Source: Asterias rubens (lineage: Eukaryota; Echinodermata; Asteroidea; Forcipulatida; Asteriidae). Taken from it: a DNA stretch of 64,000 nucleotides. Of this stretch, positions 45,837 to 55,904 are shown piece by piece. The stretch is from NCBI RefSeq assembly GCF_902459465.1, contig NC_047071.1, positions 8,326,098 to 8,390,097 of the forward strand. Direction: 5' to 3'. Below the pieces are notes generated by a model that searched no databases, was not told the origin of the DNA, and saw only the letters and a list, made by a program, of their open reading frames with translations. Position 1 is the stretch's first letter; the number at the start of each line of letters is the position of its first letter. A program made the position numbers and the translations under genes.

Positions 45837-46224
45837 TTAAAGGCAGTGGACACTATTGGTAATTACTCAAAATAATTATTAGCATAAAACCTCACTTGGT
45901 AACAAGTAATGGGGAGAGGTTGATAGTATAAAACATTGTGAGAAACGGCTCCCTCTGAAGTGACGTAGTTTTCGAGACAGAAGTAATTTTCCCCGAATTT
46001 GATTTCGAGACCTCAAGTACAGAATTTGAGGTCTCGAAATCAAGCATTTGAAAGCACACAACTTCGTGTGACAAGGCTGTTTTTTTCTTTCATAGTTATT
46101 TCGCAACTCCGGCGACCAATCGAGCATAAATTTTCACAGGCTTTACTTTTTTACGCATGTGTTGAGATCCACCAAGTGAGAAGACTGGCTTTTGACAGTT
46201 ACCAACAGTGTCCACTGTCTTTAA
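45837..46224. mobile_element. Family A MITE, forward
   Basis: TTAA at 45837-45840 and 46221-46224. Intact start AGGCAGTGGACACTATTGG, end acagtgtccactgtct. The central palindrome is tttcgagacctcaagtacag / aatttgaggtctcgaaa. Confidence 0.93.
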
Positions 46225-46657
46225 CTCCTAGATGACATTTTCTGTAAACTTTTTCAAACAACTAAGCACAGTGTAGCCCAAGTAAATATTTGAAGAATTG
46301 TTTTTGCTTTACCAACATGAATAAAAACCTGTACATTTTGAAAAAAATGCTGCTGAAAAGGTTGCTTTTTATGATGAAAAAAAAAATGTGGTTGGGGGTT
46401 TTGAACGGTCGGGCGGGGACGATCAACAATTTTTTTTGATGTGGCCTAAATTGGGGCTACATCAGCGAATTATTGGTAACTGGATTGAGCTTGCATAATT
46501 GGGGGTATACCTTCTCGTGTCACGTTCATATTTGATTCGGGATGTTGATATCATGTCATATTATCATTACGTGAATCTTTAGCTTCGTGCGGGTTTTGAT
46601 AAGTGCAATTCACTGGGGGTTCAGTTTCACTTTAGACTATACACAAATCCATATAAT

Positions 46658-46978
46658 TTAAAGACACTGGTCACTATTGGTAATTGTCAAAGACCAGTCT
46701 TCACACTTGGTGTATCTCAACAGAAGCATAAAATAACAAACCTTTGAAAGTTTGGACTCAATTGCGAGATAATAATGAGAGAAAAAACACCCTTTCATAT
46801 GCTTGATTTCGAGACCTCAAAATTTAATTCTGAAGTCTCGAAATCAAATTTGTGGAAAATTACTTCTTTCTCGAAAACTACGTTACTTCAGAGAGGGAGA
46901 CGTTTCTCACATTACTCGAGTAAGGTTTTAAGTAAACAGTTATTTTGAGTAATTACCAATACTGTCCGCTGCCTTTAA
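46658..46978. mobile_element. Family A MITE, reverse
   Basis: TTAA at 46658-46661 and 46975-46978. It starts AGACACTGGTCACTATTGG and ends actgtccgctgcctttaa. Slightly shortened internally. A 16-bp hairpin of tctcatatttgt / acaaatatgaga follows directly (46984-47016). Confidence 0.9.
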
Positions 46979-47149
46979 AATGTTGTCTCATATTTGTGTG
47001 TGACAAATATGAGACAAGATTTGCATTGGATCAGTATCGGTTCAAACAAACGGTGTTGCAAGAGTATACTGTAACAATTTGAAGTTTTGTACGGTGATAT
47101 CTGACAGCATGGATGTCAAATATTACGACCCTCTTGATATCAATAACAC

Positions 47150-47285
47150 TTTAAAGGCAGAATATACCTTGGTTATTGTTAAAGACCAGTACCCTCACTT
47201 GGTGTGTCCTAACATGGGATCAATTGCTCATCGAAGTTACAAGAAAACAATGAAAGAAAGAACACCAATACGCCCATCTTAATGC
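47150..47285. mobile_element. Family A MITE remnant, left part
   Basis: ttaaaggcagaatatacctt, then ggttattgttaaagaccagt, ccctcacttggtgtgtccta and cgaagttacaagaaaacaat. These match the reverse-orientation left half of family A with heavy divergence, then homology fades. Confidence 0.6.
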
Positions 47286-47433
47286 ATGAGGTTCATGTGG
47301 TGGACGTGCGCCCATAGCCTCATTTCAAGAATTGTGTGATTTAAGATGCACAACTTTCTCTAGTGTACATTAATTCAAAAGTGTGTAATTTCTAACAATG
47401 TTTTAAAATAGCTCTCTAGTGTTTTTTTGCCAA

Positions 47434-47434
<1 letters not shown>

Positions 47435-47494
<60 letters not shown>

Positions 47495-47697
47495 GACATT
47501 TGTAAAGCGCCTAATGCAAAAGCCTCTAAGCGCATAAAAGAAACAATAAAATAACAATTAGAGAAAGATACAAGATACAAATAGGCAAATTACAAAAAAG
47601 AAGCTTTAAACAAATGAGTTTTCAACAGGGACTTAAAACATTGTAAAGCATTAGCTTGGCGAATATGCACATGAAGACAATTCCAAAGAAACGGTGC
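47435..47697 (-). repeat. LINE or SINE 3' tail with (TAA)n
   Basis: A (TAA)n run at about 47435-47493 followed by gacatttgtaaagcgcctaa and gcaaaagcctctaagcgc, read on the minus strand as a retroelement 3' end. It is inserted into, or has replaced, the left end of a family A MITE: element sequence begins abruptly at 47698. Confidence 0.6.
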
Positions 47698-48053
47698 AGA
47701 CTATAGTCTCCCCACTTGGTGTATCTAAACATATGCACAAAATAACAAACCTGTGAAAATTTGAGCTCAATTGGTCGTCAAAGTTGCGAGATAATAATGA
47801 AAGTAAAAACACCATTGTCACACAAAGTTGTGTGCGTTTTAGATGGTTGATTTCGAGACCTCAAGTTCTAAACTTGAGGTCTCGAAATCAAATCCGGGAA
47901 AATTAATTCTTTCTCGAAAACTACTCCACTCTAGAGGGAGCCGTTTCTCACATTGTTTTATACCATCAACCTCTCCCCTCTACTCGTTACAAAGAAATGT
48001 TTTGTGCTGATAATTATTTTGAGTAATTACCAATAGTGTCCACTGCCTTTAAT
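47698..48053. mobile_element. Family A MITE, reverse, left end missing
   Basis: It begins inside the element at agtctccccacttggtgtat and continues to an intact right end ccaatagtgtccactgcctt-taa. The central palindrome is tttcgagacctcaagttcta with its partner. Confidence 0.88.
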
Positions 48054-48664
48054 GGGCTCAGTATTTGTTGGATTAATACCAAAGGTACCCTCTCTTTAAG
48101 GAAAGTCACGTCAGTTTTGCAATTGTTGATAATATTTTTTTATGACAATTTATTGCAAAAATAATGCAATGATATTGTGTCGTGTGTCTGTGTGTGCTTG
48201 AAATGTTCAACACTTCATCGGCTTTATGCCCCTCGTATGTACTTGGTCTAAAAAATGTCACGCTACATCGTCTGTTGCTAAGCATTAGTCAATAGCTGCC
48301 CGTGTACACTGTTATGCTAAATATTATACTTCTGACAGCAATACCGCGATGTTAAAGGGCAGTAAATAACTGGCCATTATTAGAAAAACACAAAATACAT
48401 TGCTGATTTGAAAGATGAGACGTAATTTTATAAAGGGATAATGTTGGTACCGTTAGTGTGGGGTGTGGGTTCAAATCCAGGTCATGACATTGTGTTATTG
48501 GGCAGGACAGATCACCGTAAATGGTTCCCTTTACTCTGGGGGTACGTGCGAGGGTAGAACTGGATATTGTGATTGAAAAAGCTCTCGGAGCGCCAAGGCA
48601 TCCCGGGCTGTATACTCCCTATGGAACCGAGACAGTTTACATGAATGTTAATGACCAGCCGTAT
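48054..48664. other. No gene seen
   Basis: Intronic DNA without recognised feature. Confidence 0.4.
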
Positions 48665-48819
48665 ATTTCACAAAGAGTTAGGACTCGTCTTATCTCGAGT
48701 TAGGACGAGTAGCTCTTCCTAACTTAGGATTAATCTTAAGGTCTGCATGCTACAGTGCAGGGTTGGGACTCGTCTTAAGTCTTAAGACTAGTCTTAAATT
48801 AGGAAGAGTTTTGTGAAAT
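48665..48819. mobile_element. Foldback element (tttcacaaagagttaggac)
   Basis: The ends atttcacaaagagttagga and ttaggaagagttttgtgaaat are inverted. Internal words such as ggactcgtctta and cttaagactagtctta are multiply palindromic, and a small centre reads ctgcatgctacagtgcag. No coding capacity. Confidence 0.72.
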
Positions 48820-49129
48820 CGACAGCTGTGCACTTTTAATGTACAACGCATTGATATACGTTTTTATAAATTGCGCCATTACGTTAAACAAGTTGTACTT
48901 GCACCTAAGGCGTTTTATTGCCATCACCGTGCCCTCAATATGCTTCTGAAAACAATGTGCACCTATGTGTCTAATGGCAACAGGGTGTGACGCTATATTT
49001 CGGCCACATTTTATCTATAAATGTTATAAGAAAGAAAGAGGGAGAGAGAGAGGGAGGGGGGAATCACAGCCATAAAGAACCGTCATAAAGGTTCTTTATG
49101 TTTGTGGGGAGTATGCAGTCAGTGGAAGC

Positions 49130-49690
49130 AAGTGATTAACAACGGAAAGGGAGACATTGTGGAGAAGGGTTTGGATTAATTATCTTTAGGTTAGATCGCC
49201 GTCATGATGCCATGCCTCTTCTAAGATTGCTTCATTGGTTACCAATTAAACAGAGGATTGTATTTAAGATTCTTTTATTCGTTTACAAATTCTTTCACAA
49301 TCAGGCACCAGTGTATTTTAATGAATGTCTTGAGTTGTATCGACCTTTGCGTACAAATCTTCGCTCCAATGCAGATCCATTTCGCCTTACTTTTCCCATG
49401 ACTCACAGTAAGGCGGGAGATCGAACATTCACTGTTTCAGCAGCTAAAGAGTGGAATGAACTTCCCTCCTATATTAAAGCTACTGAAACAGTGAATGTGT
49501 TTAAGAAGATTCTCAAAACATACCTCTTTCTTAATTGATTTTGTTTTTCTATTGTTGTTTGTTTGTATTATGTTTAATATATTGCTCTTTGTAAACGCTG
49601 TGATATGGTTTTACCATGAATAGCATACCTATATGCTTAATAATAATAATATAATAATAATAATAATAATACTAATAATAACAATAATTA
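49130..49690 (+). pseudogene. LINE fragment, C-terminus of ORF2 with (TAA)n tail
   Basis: The frame from about 49176 to the stop at 49536-49538 encodes RRHDAMPLLRLLHWLPI, then KQRIVFKILLFVYKFFHNQ, AGDRTFTVSAAKEWNELP and FKKILKTYLFLN. LHWLPIxxRIxFK, APVY and GDRxF...WNxLP are the standard C-terminal motifs of many non-LTR retrotransposons. A 3' untranslated part ends in an interrupted (TAA)n run. Only the 3' end survives, so it cannot move by itself. Confidence 0.88.
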
Positions 49691-50214
49691 ATCAAGGAGG
49701 TTGGAAACATAAGGAACAAAATCAAAGATAGAAGAAGGAGACAATTACATAATAGTGAATGAGAGAGGCAGAGGACACCCGTGGAAAAGAGGAGGAAAAG
49801 ACGGCAAGTTCTTGTCAAATTCCTTCTTGGATGTTCAGACCTTTGGATTGAATGATCTTGAGGCGCCTTATCTCAGGTAAATGTTGGAATCAGAAGTAGC
49901 GGGAAAACCCGTACTTTTTTTTTTTTACAAAGCCCGTCCCGTTGTCCTGACATTATTTGCATTTGAAATGCAATCATACACGTGTTTGAACCAGAATGCA
50001 TTATGCGAAGAAAAAACGACATGTATGTAGCAACTGCAATCAATTATCTCGAAAGGTGAGTACCAATATTCCTCGGCAACTGATGCGTTATAAATATTCA
50101 ATGACCTTGAGCGTTGAGATAAATGTATTTAAAAAGATAATTATAATAACTGAAATTGTCTACCGAAAACACGTTTGTTTGTATCATCCCGTGGAATGAT
50201 GGTTATCCATGGCT

Positions 50215-50600
50215 TTAAAGCGAGGACAAGTTTGGTAAAATGTCAGAGACCTCAGTTGGTTTATCCCAACATTTTGCATAAAATAATAAATCTGTATGAA
50301 AATGTTGACTCAATTGGTCATCGAAGTTGCAAGAGAATAATGAAAGATAGAAAAACACCGTTGTTGCACAAATTGTGTGTGCTTTCAGATGCACGATAAA
50401 AGGCTGCAGGCCTGAAGTCTTTTAATAATATTAAGTGTGACAAATATTACCTCTTTGTCAAAAACTACTTCAGATGGTGCCGTTTCTCACAATGTTTTAG
50501 CTTATCAACAGCTCTCCATTTCTCATTACCAAGTTAGTTTTGATGTTAACAATTGTTTTGAGTATAGGTCCCTATTACCAATAATGTCCAGTGCCTTTAA
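50215..50600. mobile_element. Family A MITE, reverse, diverged
   Basis: TTAA at 50215-50218 and 50597-50600. The left end is eroded (agcgaggacaagtttggtaa), the right end is ccaataatgtccagtgcct. The internal match includes gactcaattggtcatcgaag. It shares its right TTAA with the next element. Confidence 0.8.
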
Positions 50601-50915
50601 AGGGTATAGGTACTTTTTGTAGGACACAAAACGCAATTTTCATAGATTTACATAAAACTGAGACACCTAATGATGATAGAAAGCTCCCCTTAAAATATTA
50701 CTTGCTGAGGTGCTGTAGTTTTTGAGAAATATATGAGACGAAATTTATTTTAGCATGTAAAACGTGTTTTCGTTACATTGTTTTACTCACTTCTCAAAAA
50801 CTAAAGCACCTCAGCAGCTAATATTTTTGAAGGTAAGCTTTCTACTATCATTATTTTCAAACGGTGTTAGTTTAATGTAAATCTGTGGACATTATGTTTT
50901 GTGCTATACAAAGTG
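50597..50915. mobile_element. Foldback MITE G starting at a shared TTAA
   Basis: It starts TTAA-AGGGTATAGGTACTTTTTG. The arms gctgaggtgctgtagttttt and aaaaactaaagcacctcagc pair near the centre, and acaaaacgcaattttcatag pairs imperfectly with the right arm to about 50915. The right terminal bases are missing. Confidence 0.7.
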
Positions 50916-51169
50916 ACTGCCGGCACTGGTATATCGACGGCACGGTGACTGCTCCGTGCTTAAGTAGCCGCTTGGTGATAAATAATGAAAAGGGGAGAGT
51001 TGTCATGCATTAGCAACTGGCCACTTAAAGGCATTATGCTTGCCCTTGACTTGGTGCCCATACTCGATGTGTTCAATGACGCATCTATATACTGTATGAG
51101 GCATACAACTTTCATCAAAATAACAGGTTTTCAGCCATTTCACAGCAGCTGTTTTTTTTTATTTTTAAA

Positions 51170-51290
51170 AGGTAACTAACCACAAAAGTGTGACTGGGTA
51201 AATCTTAAATAACTCAGGGTTGAACAAAGACAAATTGACTAGATAAGAGCGGGATTTGAATCAACGACCTCCGGATAAACCAACCAACCG
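51170..51290 (-). repeat. tRNA-derived SINE, partial
   Basis: Shares gtgactgggtaaat, gggttgaacaaaga, attgacta and gcgggatttgaatcaacgac, then ctccggat, with the SINE at 18290-18490. It stops in the anticodon region, so the head is incomplete. Confidence 0.65.
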
Positions 51291-51329
51291 GTGGAGTACA
51301 ACATGGGAAACATGATGTCATGATGGTTA

Positions 51330-51445
51330 AAGGCTCTAGATACAAAGGTCGTGGGTTCGAGTCTTACCCGAGTAATAAGCCTGTGATTTGTTTTTCCCAC
51401 ATAGCTCAGGCATGTACGTACAGTGATAACGCACATCGGTGTATA
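51330..51445 (+). repeat. tRNA-derived SINE fragment
   Basis: gtcgtgggttcgagtcttac, then ccgagtaataagcctgtgat and ttttcccacatagctcaggc. Same family as 12240-12370 and 15530-15640. Confidence 0.6.
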
Positions 51446-51540
51446 TGTGTGTAAACACAAAAAGATTATATTATTGTATGAGTACTACGAGTAATAATAA
51501 ATATTAATGTAGTTAAATAAGGCGCACTCATCCATTGACC

Positions 51541-51783
51541 AGGGCCTAATTTCAAAGATCTGCTAAGCACAACAATTTGCTTAGCATGAAATTTGTTCCT
51601 TGATAAAAAAGGATTACCAACCAAATTTCCACTTGATTTTCAGGATAGGCAAACAACAGCTGAAAATCAGTATCAAGCAATATGCAACAAATGGAAATTT
51701 GGTTGGTTATCCTGTTTTTATAAAGAAAAAAATGTCATGCTTAGCACGTTTTTGTGCTCAGCAGCTCTATGAAATTGGGCCCT
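51541..51783. mobile_element. Foldback MITE (gggccYaatttca ends)
   Basis: The left arm agggcctaatttcaaagatc, tgctaagcacaacaatttgc and accaaccaaatttccact is complementary to the right arm, which contains gaaatttggttggttatcct, gcttagcacgtttttgtgct and tatgaaattgggccct. About 100 bp per arm. It explains the plus-strand open frame here. Confidence 0.88.
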
Positions 51784-52118
51784 GGTGCGCAATGTGCTTA
51801 TAACACCGCCAGGATACCTCAACAAAGGGAACGTGAAATATACAGTTTTAACATGAGCTGTGTTTGAATTTTATAAATATCGGATGCTTTGTGGGGTCCT
51901 AATTTAAGGTGTTGTTCTATATGACTGACATGGGGACACCAAAGGAGAATTAGTTTTTCACTTCTCGTGACCCAGATGGCCGATCGATCTCAAACTTCTA
52001 TATTTTTGTTAGTTTATGTTCCGTGGTGGATAACATAAAGTGCTTACACTGCCAGCAATTGTGTAATACAATACAAAGCTAAAAATTTACATATAGATCA
52101 TAATGACGTCATACCAAC

Positions 52119-52285
52119 CCTCGCATGTGTGGAAAGAGTTTAAACTTGGCGATCTTGGCGGCATCCAGGCCCTTTCTGCGCTTGCGCCGTATGTCCTCCC
52201 GGAAATGAACGCAGTCACATACATCTGCGATTCCAATCAATTTCTCACGGTATTGAGCAACTCTCGTGTTGAAGTCACGCACAAG
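52119..52285 (-). CDS. RGS7BP-like exon 2
   Basis: On the minus strand the acceptor tttttctttcaaaatctccag precedes 52285. The product starts LVRDFNTRVAQYREKLIGIA, then DVCDCVHFREDI and RRKRRKGLDAAKIAK. Vertebrate R7BP has LVQEFNTQVALYRELV and a following xTRTKGC segment at the equivalent exon start, so the alignment is clear and gap-free over about 40 residues. The exon gives 55 codons plus GG. This end uses a donor GTTGGT, chosen because it alone puts exon 3 in its homologous frame. The stronger-looking GTATGA four bases on would not. The exon is notably GC-richer than the intron. The coding start must lie upstream, at higher coordinates. Confidence 0.88.
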
Positions 52286-52771
52286 CTGGAGATTTTGAAA
52301 GAAAAACAATGCGTGATTTCATTAGGGATTTGGGTTCATTGATATAGTTTCTGTCTTTCTTGAGTGAGAGAGCAGTCAAATTCTGTGTCAGGATTCTGGG
52401 CTCGGATCGCTCCATCTAAGCACAACATGTTTCCTGAATTAGTTTGTTCAAAAATTCAATCCTAGATGACAAACTTGGCAGTAAGAAGCAACTAAAAATA
52501 CTAGATAGTAAACTTTCGGGTGCAACCATGTATAATATCTCTTCTGCTCATCTTCAGGAGAATGGAGATGAGCAGAGTATACAGTTCAAAATGTCGAGAC
52601 CACATACCCCCTATGTATAAAATTATTTGGTTTGCGGTAACACCATGCGGGACATCAACTTGCTTAGAAGTATTTTGTTCTTTGAAGACCCGATTCGCTA
52701 TTCTACTTATGCGGAGTAGATTTTTCGAAATTCGTGAGACTTCTCAGATCTGAAAAGGTCTGTTCTGCTTA
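52286..52771. other. No gene seen
   Basis: Intron upstream of exon 2. No recognised feature. Confidence 0.4.
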
Positions 52772-53141
52772 TTAAAGGAACACGTTGCCTTGGATCGGTC
52801 GAGTTGGTCTTTGAAAAGCGTTTGAAACCGTTTGTTACAAATGCGCATAGTTAGATGGATAATTTGAAAGTAGAATATAATAATCCACACGAAGAAACAC
52901 GGTCGGCCATTTTGTGGGGTCAACATTTTGACTCCATAAAATGGCCGACAGTGTTAGTTCGCGACGTAAAAGGAAAATCGAGTGATACTTGTGTGGATTT
53001 GATACTTCGCCACATAAATGGAAAACCGTGCAGTTTCAAGTGATACTTGTGTGGACCATTATATTAGTACACTTGTTAAATATCTTTCTAACCATAGGCC
53101 AAAGACAAACTCGACCGATCCAAGGTAACGTGTTTCTTTAA
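52772..53141. mobile_element. Family C MITE
   Basis: TTAA at 52772-52775 and 53138-53141. The ends are AGGAACACGTTGCCTTGGAT and a slightly altered complement. A palindromic centre lies around cggccattttgtggggtcaa / actccataaaatggccga. A duplicated right segment (gagtgatacttgtgtgga, twice) is present. Confidence 0.88.
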
Positions 53142-53294
53142 CTATCTTGGCGGGAAGAAGGAAATCGGCTGGGAATACTACTTTCGCTGAGTGGATCGAG
53201 GGTAATTCTCGTTATAAACCTCGCTACCGCGGAGTGAGTTCTTATAAATTGGTTAACGTTTCGACTAGCATGGTATCGTCAAGAAACATACTTG

Positions 53295-53632
53295 TTAAAG
53301 GAACACGTCGCCTTGGATCGGACGAGTTGGTCTTTGAATTATAATATAATGATCCGCACAAGTATCACTCGAAGTTGCGTGGTTTTCCTTTTACCTCGTC
53401 GACAAACACGGTCGGTCATTTATGGGAGTCACATTTTTGTTTACTCCCATAAATGGCTGACCGTGTAAGTTCGCAAAGTAAAAGGAAAACCACGCAATTT
53501 CGAGGCAAATGTGTGTGGATCATTGTATTCTACTTTTAAAACATCTTTCTACCCATATGCATTTTATAACAAACGGTTACAAACGCTTTTCTAAGACCAA
53601 CTCGACCGATCCAAGGCAACGTGTTCCTTTAA
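53295..53632. mobile_element. Family C MITE, shortened left arm
   Basis: TTAA at 53295-53298 and 53629-53632. It starts AGGAACACGTCGCCTTGGAT. Part of the left arm is deleted after gagttggtctttgaatt. The centre is atttatgggagtcac / actcccataaatgg. It lies only 154 bp from the previous family C copy. Confidence 0.88.
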
Positions 53633-53958
53633 ATGCACTGGTGCATTTAGGGCCTACATGCTATTATCAGACAATACATTGAGGTAAACGAAATATTGAA
53701 AAGTATCTGAGACACTGGAAGGAGTTTTTACCCGGCTTAGGGCATCACAAAAGAAAGACCTTGCTTTAATGGAAAGCGTGGCAACCCCAGGAAGAACAAA
53801 AGACTTGAATATAATTGCTAAATTTCAAAGAAGAATTCACAAGAAGAAAATGGGTCAAGTGAGAAGTAAAATCCATGTCACAATGAGATGACAAACAAAT
53901 AGCCAAATTTTGCAATTTTATTTTTAACATAATTCCATTGTCTTCTTTGTAAAACACC

Positions 53959-53998
53959 TTAAAGGGAAGGTTTACGTTTGGTAACCACTCTTAAAATT
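53959..53998. mobile_element. Family E MITE, left end only
   Basis: TTAA then AGGGAAGGTTTACGTTTGGT, matching the family E terminus. No right end was found. The 54-bp tandem repeat begins shortly after and may have grown inside it. Confidence 0.55.
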
Positions 53999-54112
53999 AT
54001 TGGTAAGAAATTTTGTTGAGGTACAAAGTAAATTGCATTCAGCATTTTCAGAATCATTTCACAGGTATTGCAGTTTTTGTCTCAAAAAATTTAAGTCTTA
54101 TATTTCTCAGAA

Positions 54113-54592
54113 TGCAAATTTTAGCCCAATTTCGAAAAAGATGCAAGGTTTACCCCTTGGGATTTTATCAAATTTTAGCCCAATTTCGAAAAAAATGCAA
54201 AGTTTACACCTTGGGATATATTTTTGTTTTAGCCCAATTTCGACAAAGATGCAAAGTTTACCCCTTGGGACTTTATCAAATATTACATTAGCCCAATTTC
54301 GACAATATTGCAAAGTTTACCCCTTTGGATTTTATCAAATTTTAGCCCAACTTCGACAAAGATGCAAAGTTTACCCCTTTGGATTTTATCAAATTTTAGC
54401 CCAATTTCCACAAAGATGCAAGGTATACCCCTTGTGATTTTATCCAATTTTAACCCAATTTCGACAAAGACGCAAGGTTTACCCCTTGTGTTTTTATTCA
54501 ATTTTAGCACAATTTCGACAAAGACGCAAGGTTTACCCCTTGAGATTTTATCAAATTTTAGCACAATTTCGACAAAGATGATACAAAAAAAA
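54113..54592. repeat. 54-bp tandem repeat, about 9 units
   Basis: The unit tagcccaatttcgacaaaga followed by tgcaaagtttaccccttggg and attttatcaaattt repeats with starts at 54122, 54176, 54230, 54289, 54343, 54397, 54451, 54505 and 54559. All periods are 54 except one of 59. Because 54 is a multiple of three, long frames stay open on both strands (for example 54000-54437 plus and 54283-54606 minus), with 18-residue repeats such as QFRQRCKVYPLGFYQILA. A diverged unit recurs near 56790-56860. No evidence of translation. Confidence 0.95.
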
Positions 54593-55079
54593 AATGTTTG
54601 TAACAAAAAATACTTTTTGTAACAAAAAATAATAAAATGGCTAAGATTTTATAAATAAAGGGGAATAGGGGGTAAGTCTTGCAAGTTTTCAGCATAATTT
54701 GTTCTCTCTCCGATTTGCCTAACTTTCAGTGGCATAAAAGCCTTTGATAATTAGAAGACAGTTGCTGAGTTACAGGTGCTTGGGTGGGGCTTGTTTGGAA
54801 ACTCAATTTACTCAGAGAAATAATGTTCAACTCCTCGCACTCCATTAAGCCTCCACTCAATTACCAGGTGAATTGGTAAAGAAACAATACGCCGACATTT
54901 AAAAAAAAATCTGTCCATTTGTTTTTAGCTGTGAAATGTTTATATTGGCTTTGCCTAAAAATAGGCGGAAATTATTAACACAATAAATAGTCAATATCTT
55001 AAAAATAGTTTTAAATTAAAACAAATTTGTGCAGAAAGTTAGTTAGAGTGAAGACCAGGCATTCAGGGGACTCAAAGTC
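54593..55079. other. No gene seen
   Basis: AT-rich, no recognised feature. Confidence 0.4.
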
Positions 55080-55332
55080 TGATCGAAACCAGCGTGGTGA
55101 TCACCCATTAGAACCCTTAAGGGATGGCTAGTCCCGGCCCCTCCTTTACTTTCCGACCCGGAATAATCATCCTACCCTAATTTGGGGAGAGACATGACGG
55201 ACCCCAATCACTTACTGGTGCTAGCAGTAAAAGTCATGTCCCTTTGGTACGGGGCGGGATTCGAACCGGGTCTCCCAGCTCTGGAACGCACGCAAGCGAA
55301 CGATCCAGTGCACTGTGTCGCCACAGTGCCCG
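55080..55332 (-). repeat. tRNA-derived SINE, minus orientation
   Basis: The minus strand contains a head with gcactgtggcgacacagtgc and B-box cccggttcgaatcccgcccc, then a body including gggtccgtcatgtctctccc. The acceptor ends do not pair as in a tRNA. Confidence 0.55.
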
Positions 55333-55334
55333 TT

Positions 55335-55580
55335 GGTGTTAGGAGGTGATTTTAAACACTACTTAAATAATGCATTGTTATGACTGCTTAGTAAAAGAAA
55401 AAGATCGGTAGTAGTGGGATTCGAACCCGGGTCAGTAGCATCCATAGCCTACCTCTTACAGCATAAGCTACAGGTTCTCTTGTACAAGTGGGAGATAATG
55501 GGTTGTTATGCATAAAAGTGGTTCTGACTTTATTCGTCAGAATTAAAGATGAGTGAACAGCGTTCTCCCCGAAATCTTAA
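55335..55580 (-). repeat. tRNA-derived SINE copy 1 of a pair
   Basis: Shares aaacactacttRaaYaa, then cttagtaaaagaaaa and tagYgggattcgaaccc, with a second copy starting at 55905. The minus strand gives a tRNA-like head (cctgtagcttatgctgtaag ... gggttcgaatcccacta). Confidence 0.6.
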
Positions 55581-55904
55581 TGTTCTTTTAAGGTTTTCCT
55601 TTTTCATGGTTTCATCAAGTGATCATCCGGAAAACTGGGGAGAAAATCCCAGGTAGTGTGTTTTTGCCAAAATTCGGTTGACTAAAAAAAAGGCCTAAGT
55701 ATTGCACATTTCGAAAATGAGTTTAAAAATGAAATGAAATCCCAGGGAGAATTTGTTAAAATATGAAAGGCAAGCTTTGCAATGTTGTCAAAAAAAAAAA
55801 TAAAGCGTTTCATTTTGACGAAAACTCCCAAGGCCTAAGCCTTGAAATTTGACAAAAATTGTGATGATCTTAGTGTAAACTTACATTTTCCTGCATGCTA
55901 AAGT

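Larger units (their letters stand above)
7605..52285 (-). other. RGS7BP-like gene, span of recognised exons
   Basis: The gene is read right to left, and human exon numbering is used by analogy. Exon 2 is 52119-52285, exon 3 20320-20441, exon 4 17820-18003, exon 5 15255-15328 and exon 6 7605-7708. Intron lengths are about 31.7, 2.3, 2.5 and 7.5 kb. Every junction keeps one frame, and the joined product is about 216 residues without the N-terminus. The order of conserved blocks follows vertebrate R7BP: LVxxFNTxVAxYRE, then RLxIQL...EMxKS, then a variable acidic stretch, then RDM/KDM-xx-xxLL, then a basic Cys-rich tail. The tail favours R7BP over R9AP (RGS9BP), which has a transmembrane helix instead. 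The first exon with the start codon was not found up to 64 kb. The long intron holds the U3 snoRNA array on the opposite strand. Confidence 0.85.

Noticed and set aside
45879-46127. Similar frames in many places (for example 3499, 14491, 26447, 40748, 45879, 59618, 62893) as a gene family.
   Set aside because: All lie within copies of the family A MITE and translate its palindrome and ends. There is no shared start context or selection pattern.
47375-47557. Minus-strand frame with about 20 leucines in a row as a membrane protein.
   Set aside because: It is a translated (TAA)n microsatellite.
52103-52342. The plus-strand frame over exon 2 as the gene.
   Set aside because: The minus-strand frame has the R7BP motifs and a good splice acceptor. 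The plus frame is its shadow.
55431-55450. tRNA-like B-boxes (ggattcgaacc) at 55431, 55267, 55977 and several other places as tRNA genes.
   Set aside because: No complete cloverleaf with a paired acceptor stem. They recur with SINE bodies.
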